Notes: generated from the sequence alone by a model not told the origin. Counted from the first letter of the stretch, positions 17,268 to 26,603 are shown. The stretch is 64,000 nucleotides of DNA from Armatimonadota bacterium (GCA_031081675.1 JAVHLZ010000004.1:1-64000), one strand, 5' to 3'. Made by a program: numbers and translations.

Positions 17268-18662
17268 ATGCGACGACTGGGGTGGTGGATCGCATCAGGG
17301 CTGGCCGTCCTGGCCGCTGCCGGGTGGGCCCTGCGGTCAGGTCCGCTGGCTGCGGCCACACCGGTGGACGCGGCCGTGGCGCGGCGGGCCACGCTGGAGG
17401 TGACCCTGCCGGTCACCGGCGTCTACGAGGTCCCCGCCGTGGACCTGTCCTTCGACATGCCCGGCCGCCTGGCCCGCGTCCTGGTGGAGGAGGGGCAGGC
17501 CGTGCGAGGCGGCCAGGTTCTCGCCTTCCTGGACGACGTCGAACTGCGGGCTCAGGCATCCCAGGCGGAGGCGGCCGCCCAGGCGGCTGCCGCGCAGGTT
17601 GGGCAGGCGCAGGCGGCGGTCGAGGCCGCCCGCGCCCAGGTCCGCCAGGCGGAAGCCGCCTACCGCGCCGCTCAGGCCGCGCTGGCCCGGCTGCAGGCGG
17701 GTGCGCGTTCCGGCGAACTGCAGCAGGCGCAGGCCGCCGTGGATGCCGCCCGGGCGGCGCTGGACCAGGCGCGGCGGACCCTGCAATCCACCGAGCAGCT
17801 GTACGCCCAGGGGGCCGTGTCCACCAGCCAGCTGGACGCGGCGCGCTCCCAGTACACAAGCGCCGCCGCCCAGTACCGGCAGGCTCTCGCGCACCTGCAG
17901 ACCCTGCAGGCCGGCGCCCGCCCGGAGGATGTGACCGCCGCGTCCGAGCAGGTGCGCCAGGCGCAGGCCGCGCTGGACGCCTCCCGCGCGGCGCTGCGGC
18001 AGAGCGAGGCCGCCCTGGCAGCCGCCCGCCTGGCTGCCCGCCAGGCCCGGGCGGCGGCGGACGCCGCGACGGCGCGGGCCCGCCGGGCCGCGCTCGCCGC
18101 GCCTTTTGACGGGATCGTGGCGCGGGTGTACCTGAGGCCGGGCGCCCTGGTGGGACCGGGCGTGCCGGTGGTGACGGTAGTGGCGCCGGCGGGGTGGATC
18201 ACGGCCGAGGTGGACGAGGCCGACATCGGCAGGGTGTCGGTGGGCCTGCGGGCGCGCATCACCGCCGACGCGTACCCGGGACTGGTCCTGACCGGCCGGG
18301 TGGCGGCCGTCGGCGCCCAGGTGGAGCAACGGCCGGGCTCCCGGCAGGTGCGGGTCCGCATCGTCCTCGACGGCCCCGTCCCCCTGCGGGCTGGCACGGG
18401 CGTGGACGTGGACCTGCTGCTGCAGACGGTGCCCCAGGCGCTGGTGGTGCCGGTGGAGGCGGTCGTCGCCGCGGAGAACGACGGCTCCTGGGTCTACGTT
18501 GTGGACGGCGGGCGGCTGCACCGGCGTCTGGTGCGGACGGGCCCGCGCAGCGACACGCTGGTGGCCGTGGAGGAGGGGCTGTCCGAGGGCGAGGTGGTGG
18601 CGCTGGGCGATCCCCGCACCCTGCGGGAGGGGATGCGGGTGCGTCCCCGGCTTGTGCCATGA
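17268..18662 (+). CDS. Periplasmic adaptor (HlyD/MacA-type) of an efflux system
   Basis: 464 residues. N-terminal membrane anchor (about 3-22) and a lipoyl-type half-motif [20 protein letters not shown] very long Ala/Gln-rich coiled coil (about 85-275) with repeated [12 protein letters not shown]-like units follows, then the second lipoyl half ([19 protein letters not shown]) and a beta-barrel with [14 protein letters not shown]. This is the membrane-fusion protein family that links an inner-membrane ABC transporter to export across the envelope. The coiled coil is longer than in E. coli MacA. Its stop overlaps the ATPase gene by four bases. Confidence 0.87.
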   Translation: MRRLGWWIASGLAVLAAAGWALRSGPLAAATPVDAAVARRATLEVTLPVTGVYEVPAVDLSFDMPGRLARVLVEEGQAVRGGQVLAFLDDVELRAQASQAEAAAQAAAAQVGQAQAAVEAARAQVRQAEAAYRAAQAALARLQAGARSGELQQAQAAVDAARAALDQARRTLQSTEQLYAQGAVSTSQLDAARSQYTSAAAQYRQALAHLQTLQAGARPEDVTAASEQVRQAQAALDASRAALRQSEAALAAARLAARQARAAADAATARARRAALAAPFDGIVARVYLRPGALVGPGVPVVTVVAPAGWITAEVDEADIGRVSVGLRARITADAYPGLVLTGRVAAVGAQVEQRPGSRQVRVRIVLDGPVPLRAGTGVDVDLLLQTVPQALVVPVEAVVAAENDGSWVYVVDGGRLHRRLVRTGPRSDTLVAVEEGLSEGEVVALGDPRTLREGMRVRPRLVP

Positions 18663-19399
18663 CCCCCGTCGTCCGGATGGAGGAGGTCACCAAGGTCTAC
18701 CGCCTGGGCCGGGTGGAGGTGCCGGCGCTGCGGGGGGTCACCCTGGAGATCGGCCCGGGGGAGTTCGTCGCCATCATGGGCCCGTCCGGGTCGGGCAAGT
18801 CCACCCTGATGAACCTGATGGGCTGCCTGGACCGACCCACCTCGGGCCGCTACCTGCTGGACGGTCGCGACGTGGCCCACCTGGACGACGACGAACGCGC
18901 ACAGATCCGCAACCGCCGCATCGGCTTTGTGTTTCAGATGTACAACCTGTTGCCGCGCCTGAACGCGCTGCGCAACGTGGAGGTCCCCCTGATCTACGCG
19001 GGGGTGGGCGCCGCCGAGCGGCGGGAGCGCGCCCGGCAGGCGCTGGAGCAGGTGGGACTGGGCGGACGCCTGTCCCACACCCCGGCGGAGCTGTCCGGCG
19101 GCGAGCAGCAGCGGGTGGCCATCGCCCGCGCGCTGGTGACCGACCCGGCGATCATCCTGGCCGACGAGCCCACCGGCAACCTGGACAGCCGCTCCGGGGC
19201 CGAGATCCTGGCCCTGTTCCAGGACCTCAACGCCCGGGGGATCACCATCGCCATGGTCACCCACGACCCGGAGGTTGCCGAGCACGCCCGGCGGATCGTC
19301 ACCCTGCGGGACGGCCGCATCGTGGGCGACCGGCCGGTCCCGCGCCCCCGCCGCGCCGCCGACATCCTGGCCGGGCTGCCGGCCGCCGGAGGGATGTAG
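18659..19399 (+). CDS. ABC transporter ATPase, MacB/LolD type
   Basis: 246 residues. Walker [11 protein letters not shown]-loop [12 protein letters not shown], signature LSGGEQQR, Walker [13 protein letters not shown] and switch His in MVTHD are all intact. The '[13 protein letters not shown]' block is typical of the MacB/LolD lipoprotein and macrolide export ATPases. Start ATG at 18659 overlaps the adaptor stop (ATGA). The ATPase and permease are separate genes here, whereas E. coli MacB is a fusion. Confidence 0.93.
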   Translation: MTPVVRMEEVTKVYRLGRVEVPALRGVTLEIGPGEFVAIMGPSGSGKSTLMNLMGCLDRPTSGRYLLDGRDVAHLDDDERAQIRNRRIGFVFQMYNLLPRLNALRNVEVPLIYAGVGAAERRERARQALEQVGLGGRLSHTPAELSGGEQQRVAIARALVTDPAIILADEPTGNLDSRSGAEILALFQDLNARGITIAMVTHDPEVAEHARRIVTLRDGRIVGDRPVPRPRRAADILAGLPAAGGM

Positions 19400-19409
19400 G
19401 AGGCGCGCC

Positions 19410-20648
19410 GTGCGGCGGGCGGTCTCGGCCGTCGAGGTGCTGGATGCGCTGCAGGTGGCGCTGCTGTCCCTGCGCGCCACCCCCCTGCGCTCGGTCCTGA
19501 CAGCCCTGGGGGTCATCATCGGCGTGGCGGCCGTCATCGCCCTGGTCTCGGTGGGCCAGGCCGCCCGCAGCAGCGTGGTCGGCGAGTTCGCCAGCCTGGG
19601 GCCGGACCTGCTGTGGGTCCTGCCCGGCAAGGCCAAAGAAGGCCAGTTCGGGTCCGCTCCCGCGGAGGAGGGACGGCTGACCCTGACCTACGAGGACGCC
19701 CTGGCCCTGGCCGCCCACCGGGGACCGATCGCGGCGGTGGCGCCCGTGCTGCAGACCCAGATCGAGGTCGCCGCGGGGTCGCGGGCGTGGACGACCACCG
19801 TCGTGGGTACCACCCCCGACCTGTACGTGGCGCGGCGGCTCACCCTGGCCGCCGGACGCTTTCTGGAGGAGGCCGACCTGATCCGCCGCAAGCGGGTGGC
19901 GGTCCTGGGCGACACCCTGGCCCGCCGGCTGTACCGGAACCCGCTGACGGCGGTGGGGCGCCGGTTCACCCTCAGCGGGCGGGGGTTCGAGGTGGTGGGG
20001 GTGCTGCGGCCCGAAGGTTCGATTCTGGGTCTGGACCTGGATGACCGCGCCTACATCCCCTTCACCACCGCCCAGCAGATCTTCAACCTCAACTACGCCA
20101 CCTTCTTCTTTGTGAAGGCGCCGGACCCCACCGCGGTGGGGGAGGCCCGCCGCGCCGTGCAGCGGGTGCTGCTGCGCCAGCACCGGGGCGAAGAAGACTT
20201 CACAGTGCTGACCCAGAGCCAGCTGCTGAGTTCCCTGGACGCCATCTTCCGCATTCTCACCGTGGCCCTGTCCAGCATCGCCGGCATCTCCCTGGTGGTG
20301 GGAGGGATCGGCATCATGAACATCATGCTGGTGTCGGTGACCGAGCGCACCCGGGAGATCGGCATCCGCCTGGCCGTGGGGGCGCGCCGGCGGCACATCC
20401 TCCTGCAGTTCCTGACCGAGGCGGTCCTGATCAGCCTGGTGGGCGGCTTCCTGGGGATGCTGGCGGGGCTGGCCCTGTCGTGGACGCTCGCGGCACGGCT
20501 GTTCGGCAGCCTGCCCACGGTGGCGTCGGCGGCGCCGGTGGTGGCGCTGGCGTTCGGGTTTTCGGTGGCGGTGGGGGTGGTCTTCGGCGTCTACCCGGCC
20601 TGGCGGGCGTCGCGGCTGGACCCGGTGGAGGCGCTGCGGTACGAGTGA
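19410..20648 (+). CDS. ABC transporter permease, MacB type
   Basis: 412 residues from the GTG at 19410, six bases after AGGAGG. One N-terminal helix (about 22-45, SVLTALGVIIGVAAVIALVSVG) and a large periplasmic MacB_PCD domain (about 50-270) are followed by three C-terminal helices with the FtsX signature (GIGIMNIMLVSVTERTREIGIR-like, then ARRRHILLQFLTEAVLISLVGG). Works with the preceding ATPase and adaptor to export a small molecule or lipoprotein-like substrate by mechanotransmission. It contains one copy of a 21-base direct repeat (20417-20437) found again at 25448. Confidence 0.9.
   Translation: MRRAVSAVEVLDALQVALLSLRATPLRSVLTALGVIIGVAAVIALVSVGQAARSSVVGEFASLGPDLLWVLPGKAKEGQFGSAPAEEGRLTLTYEDALALAAHRGPIAAVAPVLQTQIEVAAGSRAWTTTVVGTTPDLYVARRLTLAAGRFLEEADLIRRKRVAVLGDTLARRLYRNPLTAVGRRFTLSGRGFEVVGVLRPEGSILGLDLDDRAYIPFTTAQQIFNLNYATFFFVKAPDPTAVGEARRAVQRVLLRQHRGEEDFTVLTQSQLLSSLDAIFRILTVALSSIAGISLVVGGIGIMNIMLVSVTERTREIGIRLAVGARRRHILLQFLTEAVLISLVGGFLGMLAGLALSWTLAARLFGSLPTVASAAPVVALAFGFSVAVGVVFGVYPAWRASRLDPVEALRYE
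20417..20437. repeat. 21-base exact direct repeat, copy 1 (in MacB permease)
   Basis: Begins CGAGGCGG and ends CAGCCT. The identical 21 bases occur at 25448-25468, right beside the IS481-type element. Here it encodes EAVLISL of the permease. Two copies 5 kb apart, bracketing the lower-GC block, are unlikely by chance. Confidence 0.75.
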
Positions 20649-20729
20649 AGCGGCACAAGAAATGGTGAGGTCTCCAGAGCACGTAGGCAGGCTGCCCTGC
20701 TCGCCGGAGGACATCGATTCCGTATCCGA

Positions 20730-20758
20730 TTGACGCATCGGCCTCGCGAGATAATTAT
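20730..20758 (+). promoter_or_regulatory. Candidate promoter of the aminotransferase cassette
   Basis: TTGACG (20730-20735) is a near-consensus -35. An AT-rich stretch with GATAAT/AATTAT (20750-20758) gives a possible -10 at 14-17 bases. It lies about 30 bases before the aminotransferase ATG in the 138-base gap after the efflux operon. Confidence 0.5.
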
Positions 20759-20786
20759 GTTTATGTAGCGAGCCGCGGGGGGGCCC

Positions 20787-22097
20787 ATGGCGCAGGCCGA
20801 TGCGGGTTTCGCTCACCGTATCGCTAAGCTTCGCGAGTTACTGGCACCCAGCCTTGCCGAGGACTGGCCCAATCTTCCCGTCGTGCGGGGTGAGGGTGTG
20901 TACCTCATCGGGCTGGACGGTCGCCGGTATGTCGACTTTGTGTCCGGCATGGCCGCCTGCAACCTCGGACATTGCCACCCGCGGGTCGTGGAGGCGGCGC
21001 GGCAGCAACTGGAAGTCCTCATCCACGGCCCCATTGGCGTCGCCCTCTATGACCCGGTTCTGCAGTTGAGCGAGGAACTGGCCGCAGTCACTCCTGGCGG
21101 GCTGGACATGTTCTTCTGGAGCAACAGCGGAGCCGAGGCAGTGGAGGGAGCCTTGAAACTGGCCCGCTACGTGACCCGACGCCCGGCCATCATCTCGTTC
21201 GTGGGAGGGTTTCACGGCCGCACCCTGGGTGCCGCGTCGGTCACAACGTCCAATGTCAAGTACCGCCACGGTTATGAGCCCTTGCTGCCATCCGTATATC
21301 ATCTGCCGTTTCCATACTGTTACCGGTGTCCGTTCCGGACCTCCGGCGGGTGTTGCGGAGACTCCTTCCACAGTCTGGAGAGACTGTTTCGGCACGTAGT
21401 CGCACCTGAGGATGTGGCAGCGATCATCGTGGAGCCCATTCTGGGGGAAGGGGGATACATTGTACCTCCGGCTGACTTCCTTCCCCGCCTGCGAGCGGTT
21501 TGCGATCGATATGGGATCCTGCTGATCCTTGATGAGATCCAGACGGGATTCGGCCGGACGGGTGCCCTCTTCGCCGCGGACGCGTTTGGTGTGCGCCCCG
21601 ACATCCTCGTACTTTCGAAGGCCCTCGCGTCCGGATTTCCTCTCAGTGTCGTCGCTGCGCGGCGAGAACTGATGGGGCAGTGGCCGGCGGGGGCCCACGG
21701 AACAACCTTCGGTGGCAACCCCGTGGCGTGTGCCGCTGCCCTCGCCACGTTGCAAGTTCTCCGGAACGAGCCAGTCCTGGAGAACGTCCGGCAGCGCTCT
21801 GAGGAGGCAATGAGTGCGCTGACCGACCTGCAACGGCGGTCGGCATTCATCGGGGACGTGCGCGGTCGAGGATTAATGATTGGTGTGGAGTTTGTGGACC
21901 CAGAGCGCGATGGTGCGCCCCATGGAGAGATCGTACGGCGTATCCTGAATGAAGCCCTGCGGCGCGGGCTGTTGCTCTACCCGGCAGGGTACGCTGGCCA
22001 TGTGCTGCGGATCATTCCCCCGTTGATCATCACTAAAGATGAGCTTGCGGCCGGCCTAGCGATCCTCTCGGAGGTTGTGACGGAACTGTCTCGGTGA
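20787..22097 (+). CDS. PLP-dependent class III aminotransferase (GABA-aminotransferase-like)
   Basis: 436 residues, normal length. PLP-site blocks: SNSGAEAVEGALKLAR, FHGRTLGA, LILDEIQTGFGRTG and LSKALASGFPLS with the Schiff-base lysine at 278. A cysteine-rich insertion (PYCYRCPF, GGCCGD, about 177-192) is found in a subgroup of GabT-like enzymes. It would move an omega- or alpha-amino group to 2-oxoglutarate or pyruvate. The gene heads a cassette with a symporter and a creatininase-family amidohydrolase, pointing to breakdown of an imported nitrogen compound. Codon use is visibly richer in A/T third positions than in the flanking genes. Confidence 0.88.
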   Translation: MAQADAGFAHRIAKLRELLAPSLAEDWPNLPVVRGEGVYLIGLDGRRYVDFVSGMAACNLGHCHPRVVEAARQQLEVLIHGPIGVALYDPVLQLSEELAAVTPGGLDMFFWSNSGAEAVEGALKLARYVTRRPAIISFVGGFHGRTLGAASVTTSNVKYRHGYEPLLPSVYHLPFPYCYRCPFRTSGGCCGDSFHSLERLFRHVVAPEDVAAIIVEPILGEGGYIVPPADFLPRLRAVCDRYGILLILDEIQTGFGRTGALFAADAFGVRPDILVLSKALASGFPLSVVAARRELMGQWPAGAHGTTFGGNPVACAAALATLQVLRNEPVLENVRQRSEEAMSALTDLQRRSAFIGDVRGRGLMIGVEFVDPERDGAPHGEIVRRILNEALRRGLLLYPAGYAGHVLRIIPPLIITKDELAAGLAILSEVVTELSR

Positions 22098-22206
22098 GAT
22101 GCCTCCTATCATCGGCCCACGACCGTGCGGCAGGAGCAGGGATCTGGATTTCAACAGTCGGAAGGAACTATCTCGAGTGCTGGCTGTGAGACCTGGGGGT
22201 GAGAGC

Positions 22207-22344
22207 GTGAGCGGATCAGAACTCTTTTGGCGCTCCGGCACGTGGCTGTTTTTCGCCGGGCAGATACTTGTCCTGGTGATTGTCGGGGTCATCTACATCT
22301 ATCAGGCCCGCAAGGAGCAGGAAGCTCTGAAGTCGCGTACCTAA
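22207..22344 (+). CDS. Small membrane partner of the sodium-solute symporter
   Basis: 45 residues from the GTG at 22207, with GGGGGTGAG just upstream. One membrane helix (about 12-33, LFFAGQILVLVIVGVIYIYQ) is followed by a charged tail ARKEQEALKSRT. Small one-helix proteins encoded directly before SSS-family transporters are recognised as symporter accessory proteins, and this matches in size, position and topology. The link is by context. Confidence 0.65.
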   Translation: MSGSELFWRSGTWLFFAGQILVLVIVGVIYIYQARKEQEALKSRT

Positions 22345-22402
22345 TGTAAGCGAGACTCTGTGCCGAGGACGTCTGACCGGACGTGGTGGAAAGGAGGCGG
22401 GG

Positions 22403-24010
22403 ATGGTTACATCTTACGTCGTCTTTGCCGTCTACCTGGTTGTCCTGTTGGGTATCGGTTGGTATTTCATGAACCGCGTGCGGACGTATGACGATTTCAT
22501 GATTGGAGGGCGCCGCATCGGCCCGCTGGCGTCGTCGTTCTCGTTGGTGTCCTCCTACATGAGCGGGTATACATACACGGCCGCCCCGGGGCTGAGCTAT
22601 CGAAGCGGCTATTCTACCCTGTGGTGGGCTACCGGCGATGCACCCGGCAACGCCCTTAGTTTCGGAGTACTCGGGCGCCGCCTGCGGCGTTATGCGGAGT
22701 TGTTGGGGGCCATCACTTTGCCCGAGTATTACGAGCGGCGATTCAACAGTCCGACGCTGCGCGTCCTCTCCGGACTGATCGTGTTGGTGACCGTCTCCAT
22801 GTATCTGGTGGCGCAATTCGTAGCCACCGGGAAGCTCGTCGGCGTCATGTTCAACACTAGTTACGTCACTGGCATGGTGATCGGCGGCGCCGTCGTCCTG
22901 TTATACACACTGATGGGCGGCTACCTGGCCGTAGTCTATACAGACGTCATCCAGTTTTCCCTCATGTGGGCGCTCACCCACGTCCTATTCTGGACAGCCC
23001 TGTCGTTGGCTGGCGGGTTTCCCGCCTTCAATGACAAGCTGGCCGCCATCGACCCGCAGCTGGTGATCCCGGCTGGTCCAGGAGATGCCTATGGCACAGT
23101 CCTGGCGGCGGTGACACCCATCGTTTTGATCATCATGGGATCCTTTGGCCTGCCGCATGTTACCATCCGACACCTTTCGCTGAAAGATCCGAGGAATGCG
23201 CGTTACGCGATGCTCATTACTGCTGTGTTCGTCGTCCTCTTCTCCTTCTTCTATTACATGATTGGGGCTCTGGCGCGGGTATTGCTCCTTCAGCCTCCCG
23301 CCGATGTGGAGGAGGCCGGGATTCGTTTGTGGTTCATGATATTGCACCCGGTGCTGGCCGGCCTGATGAGCTCTGCGGCGGTGGCGTCCATCATGTCGAC
23401 AGCAGACTCCTTCCTCATCCTTCTTGTGTCGACGGTGGCGCACGATTTTCTGCACCGCTTCTTCATGCCCCGCGCTACCGAGCATCAGCGGCTGCGAGTA
23501 GCTCGTATCCTGGTGGCCGTCCTGGCCGTGCTGGCTTTTGTGGTGGCCATCCGACCTCCTGCGCTTGTCTTTACGATCGTGATCTTCGCCTTTGGCGCCA
23601 TGGCGCTGTCATTTGGCGTGCCCAACCTCTTCTCCGTCTACTGGAAACAGACCAGCGCTGGAGGTGTGGTGGCCTGCATGGTTCTCTCCCTTGCCGTATA
23701 CGTGGGTGCGACCGTTGGTAAGTGGAATATCTTTGGCCTGCATCCCTTCATGCTGGGCCTGATCGTGGCCGTGCTGGCCATTTTCATCGGCTCCTGGCTG
23801 ACCCCTCCGCCGGTGGGGGAGCCGGTGGCGGCTTTTGACGATGCCGCCGGGTACGGTCCTCTTCCGCCGGCCGTCGCGGCCGGGTCCTCGGCGACGGTTC
23901 AGCGGGAGGTCGCGGCGGTCGTGGCGCAGGTGCGGCGGGGTGATGACCGGCAATCAGGCCCGTTCCGTTCACGTGGAAGGCGGATGGTTCAGGATGCGGT
24001 GGGAATCTGA
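22403..24010 (+). CDS. Sodium:solute symporter (SSS family)
   Basis: 535 residues with about 13 hydrophobic segments. YDDFMIGGRRIGPLASSFSLVSSYMSGYT is the SSS first-helix region, and GGYLAVVYTDVIQFSLM together with SAAVASIMSTADSFLI carry the conserved helix-5 and Na2-site features. It takes up an organic solute together with Na+. AAAGGAGG sits just upstream of the ATG. The last 70 residues are hydrophilic. The substrate is unknown; the neighbouring aminotransferase and amidohydrolase suggest an amino acid or guanidino/amide compound. Confidence 0.88.
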   Translation: MVTSYVVFAVYLVVLLGIGWYFMNRVRTYDDFMIGGRRIGPLASSFSLVSSYMSGYTYTAAPGLSYRSGYSTLWWATGDAPGNALSFGVLGRRLRRYAELLGAITLPEYYERRFNSPTLRVLSGLIVLVTVSMYLVAQFVATGKLVGVMFNTSYVTGMVIGGAVVLLYTLMGGYLAVVYTDVIQFSLMWALTHVLFWTALSLAGGFPAFNDKLAAIDPQLVIPAGPGDAYGTVLAAVTPIVLIIMGSFGLPHVTIRHLSLKDPRNARYAMLITAVFVVLFSFFYYMIGALARVLLLQPPADVEEAGIRLWFMILHPVLAGLMSSAAVASIMSTADSFLILLVSTVAHDFLHRFFMPRATEHQRLRVARILVAVLAVLAFVVAIRPPALVFTIVIFAFGAMALSFGVPNLFSVYWKQTSAGGVVACMVLSLAVYVGATVGKWNIFGLHPFMLGLIVAVLAIFIGSWLTPPPVGEPVAAFDDAAGYGPLPPAVAAGSSATVQREVAAVVAQVRRGDDRQSGPFRSRGRRMVQDAVGI

Positions 24011-24029
24011 CCGGAGGCGGCGGTAGTCG

Positions 24030-24596
24030 GTGGAGCAGTCTTACGGCCCTGCGCGCCGGTGGAAGCCGCAGGTAACGACGTTGCCGCCGGTGGTGACGAC
24101 TTCTGCGGTGGCCGTGGAGCCTGCGGGAACGGTGTTCTATCCGTACTGGGATGTTGAGGCTTGGATTCGCGTGGAGGCCCCGCTTCTGCTTCCTCCGGTG
24201 TCCAGGCGCTGGCGAATCGCCGTCGATGGAGTGTCAGGCGAGCTGGTAGTGCCGCCGCCGCTTCTGGAGATCGAGGATGCCCCAGGTGATCCCTTTCTCG
24301 GTGACCTCCAGGTGGTGGCGTTTGCCGTCCGGGCTGCCGATCTGTACAGGCACGACGTTCGGCAAGCCCTGTGGCAGTATGCTTCCCGTCGGGTGCGCTC
24401 GTGGATGAATGTGCGGGTGGAGCTCGGCGAGGCGCGGCCGGTGTACAAGGAACTGCGGCTGTACAAAGTGACCTTTCGCACGGGGACCACGGTGCTCCTG
24501 GCTCTGGACACCATCACTGGGGAGTACAGCGTGGTCCCTCCCCATGACGTGCTGTATGTCACCGGGCAGGGAGAAAGGGGGGAGCGGGGACCATGA
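24030..24596 (+). CDS. Unknown protein in the transporter-amidohydrolase cassette
   Basis: 188 residues, no signal peptide or membrane helix. Start is taken as the GTG at 24030. Two segments end in similar strand-turn-strand motifs: RWRIAVDGVSGELVV (about 60-74) and VLLALDTITGEYSVV (about 157-171), recalling the end of PepSY-type repeats, with YPYWDVEAWIRVEAP before the first. The similarity is too weak to name. It overlaps the creatininase-family gene by four bases (ATGA), so the two are translationally coupled and probably functionally linked. Confidence 0.7.
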   Translation: MEQSYGPARRWKPQVTTLPPVVTTSAVAVEPAGTVFYPYWDVEAWIRVEAPLLLPPVSRRWRIAVDGVSGELVVPPPLLEIEDAPGDPFLGDLQVVAFAVRAADLYRHDVRQALWQYASRRVRSWMNVRVELGEARPVYKELRLYKVTFRTGTTVLLALDTITGEYSVVPPHDVLYVTGQGERGERGP

Positions 24597-25375
24597 GGGG
24601 GATGCGGAGGTGGGAGCATCTCACGTGGCCGGAGATTGCTGATGCCCGAGCCCGAGGGGTTGTAGCCGTGATACCGGCGGGAGCAGTGGAACAACACGGG
24701 CCGCACCTCCCGGTGGGGACAGATGTGCTCATCCCTGTCGGGCTTGCGGATCGTCTTGCCGACGCTGGCGTCGAAGAAGAGCTGGGATTCCCTTTTGTCA
24801 TGCTTCCCCCTCTGTCTCACACCTACGCTAGGCACAGCAATTGGTGGCCTGGCACCCTGAACCTGGATGGAGAAACTCTGCTCGGGTACACCCGGGCCCT
24901 GTTGGATGATCTTTTCCGGCAAGGTGTCACGCGCGCACTGATCCTCAACGGTCACCTGGAAAGCGTGCCATTCATCATGGAGGGCGTCGAACTGGCGTGC
25001 GGGCGGGTTCCCACGGCGCGAGTGCTCCTGGTGAACTGGTGGGAGTTGGTGAGTGACGCCCTCATCCGCGACCTTTTCGGCGACGCCTGGCCCGGGTGGG
25101 AGGCCGAACATGCTGCATTGACCGAGACCTCTCTGATGCTGGCCTTCTATCCAGAACTGGTGCGGCGGGAGAGAATCACCGACGATCGAGCTCCCCGCAC
25201 TCTCCCGTACAGGGTCTTCCCTCAGCCCGAGGTGGTCCGCCCGCCAAGCGGCGTGTATGCCAACGCCGCAGGGGCGTCAGCCGAAATCGGCGAGCGGCTG
25301 GCTGCTCACATTGTCACAGGATTGACCGGAGCCTTGCGCGAGTGGTTCGGAGCGACCGCGTCACATCCGGCATGA
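24593..25375 (+). CDS. Creatininase-family amidohydrolase
   Basis: 260 residues. Metal ligands of the creatininase fold are visible: VEQHGPHLPVGTD (Glu33, His35, Asp44), NGH in LILNGHLES and a second-half Glu/His block WEAEHAALTETS. Relatives hydrolyse cyclic or N-formyl amides (creatinine, formamidopyrimidine of flavin synthesis, mycofactocin precursor); this one's substrate is open. An in-frame ATG three codons in is an alternative start. Last gene of the aminotransferase-symporter cassette. Confidence 0.87.
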   Translation: MRGMRRWEHLTWPEIADARARGVVAVIPAGAVEQHGPHLPVGTDVLIPVGLADRLADAGVEEELGFPFVMLPPLSHTYARHSNWWPGTLNLDGETLLGYTRALLDDLFRQGVTRALILNGHLESVPFIMEGVELACGRVPTARVLLVNWWELVSDALIRDLFGDAWPGWEAEHAALTETSLMLAFYPELVRRERITDDRAPRTLPYRVFPQPEVVRPPSGVYANAAGASAEIGERLAAHIVTGLTGALREWFGATASHPA

Positions 25376-25447
25376 TAGACTAGCAAATTTCCTGGCCCGG
25401 GCAGTTGGCCGAGACGTTCGGCACGGGATCCGTTTGAAGTGCTCCGT

Positions 25448-25468
25448 CGAGGCGGTCCTGATCAGCCT
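25448..25468. repeat. 21-base exact direct repeat, copy 2
   Basis: Identical to 20417-20437 inside the MacB permease gene. The next three bases match except one (AGTG against GGTG). It lies in a non-coding 95-base stretch after the creatininase-family gene and ends next to the IS481-type element. Confidence 0.75.
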
Positions 25469-25470
25469 AG

Positions 25471-26603
25471 TGTGTCAAGTTCGGACTAGGTGTTTGCACT
25501 TTGAGACTCCAACCGAGTCCTGAATGCCATGGCCGGGGTTCGACCCTTGAGGCGATAGCCCAGATGGGGTTGCTCCCGGTTGTGGAAGCGCAGGTACGCC
25601 TGCAGGTCCCGCTCCAACTGTCCCAGGCTGGTATCGTCGGTGCGCCGGAAGGCCACCCGCCACAGCTCGCTGAGGAGGGTGCCCTGCAAGCGGCTCGACG
25701 AACCCGTTCGTCCAGGCGTGGCGCGGCTTGGTTCGTCGGTGCTCGATGCCCCGCGCTTGGCAGGCTGCGGTGAAGGCCGTCTGGAATCCGGCCCGCCATC
25801 GGTGAGCACAGTTCGGATGCGATGGCCGGCGCGCTGGTAGATCGGGACCACGTGGGTCCGCAAGAAGTGCACGGCCGCCTGCGCGGTGACCCGCGGGACC
25901 ACGGTGGCGAGCGCATACGAGCAGGCCGCGTCGCAGGCGGTGAGCTGCCAGACTTTGCCCACCCCTGTGAGCTTGCCGATGTAGAAGGCATCGAGGCAGA
26001 CCAGATCCCCCGGCCGCTGAGCCTCCACGGGCGGCGGGCGCAGGTACGTGCGGGTCCGCTCCGTGAGCAGCCCGACGGTGCTCGCGCTGTGCGCCTCCAG
26101 TTTGGTGAGCCGCTCCCAGCGGGTGCGCAGCCCATGTCGGCAGAGGATGGCGTAGACCCCGGAGGCGCTCACTTGCCAGCCACCCCAGCGGGGCTGGCGC
26201 AGGTGGGCGGCCATACGCGCCGGGCCATGCGTCGGCCAGAGCAGCGCGTAGGCCACGACTTGGTGCTCCAGGGCCGGCGTGGCCTGCCGGGGCCAGCGGG
26301 TCGGCCGCGTAGGGCGTGGTCGCAAGTCATCCGGCCCATAGCGGACCAGTCGCTGGCGCCAGCGGGAGAAGAGGGTCCGGGAGATCCCGAACTCGCGGCA
26401 GGCCTGGCTGACATTGCCCAGGGCGGCCGCGGGGTGCATGACGGCCAGGCGGTGTCGCAGTACACTGTCCTCGAGGGTCATCTGCCCACCCCTTCCCAGG
26501 GTTTTGCTGGTACCAAAACCTCGGTTGGAGCCTGGGCAGTGGCCCTCCTGTGTTCACCAAGGGCAGCTCCTCAAGTGCAAACACTACATCCATACAGGAC
26601 AGT
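25471..26603. mobile_element. IS481-family insertion sequence flanked by CTAG
   Basis: About 1.13 kb. Imperfect inverted ends start TGTC (25473-25501) and end GACA (26573-26601), sharing the core GTGTTTGCACTT. CTAG stands directly on both sides (25467-25470 and 26604-26607), fitting the known IS481 preference for CTAG-centred targets. It encodes one transposase-like gene on the minus strand, which carries two indels. It interrupts or truncates a nuclease-like gene on its right side. Confidence 0.8.
25486..26481 (-). pseudogene. IS481-type transposase with two compensating frameshifts
   Basis: 331 codons stay open. The N-terminal helix-turn-helix (NVSQACREFGISRTLFSRW) and the integrase core (LVCLDAFYIGKL, then RTVLTDGG with the second Asp) are normal. 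Directly after LTDGG the frame shifts by a missing base near 25786, and it returns at an extra base near 25692. The conserved stretch TAFTAACQARGIEHRRTKPRH then WTNGFVE, which carries the catalytic Glu of the DDE triad, survives only in the other frame. The protein as read should be inactive. Confidence 0.82.

Noticed and set aside
20649-20700. Left attachment site duplicating the tRNA-Ala 3' end
   Set aside because: TGGTG near 20664 resembles the start of the tRNA 3' sequence but agreement ends after a few bases, so no att repeat can be claimed.
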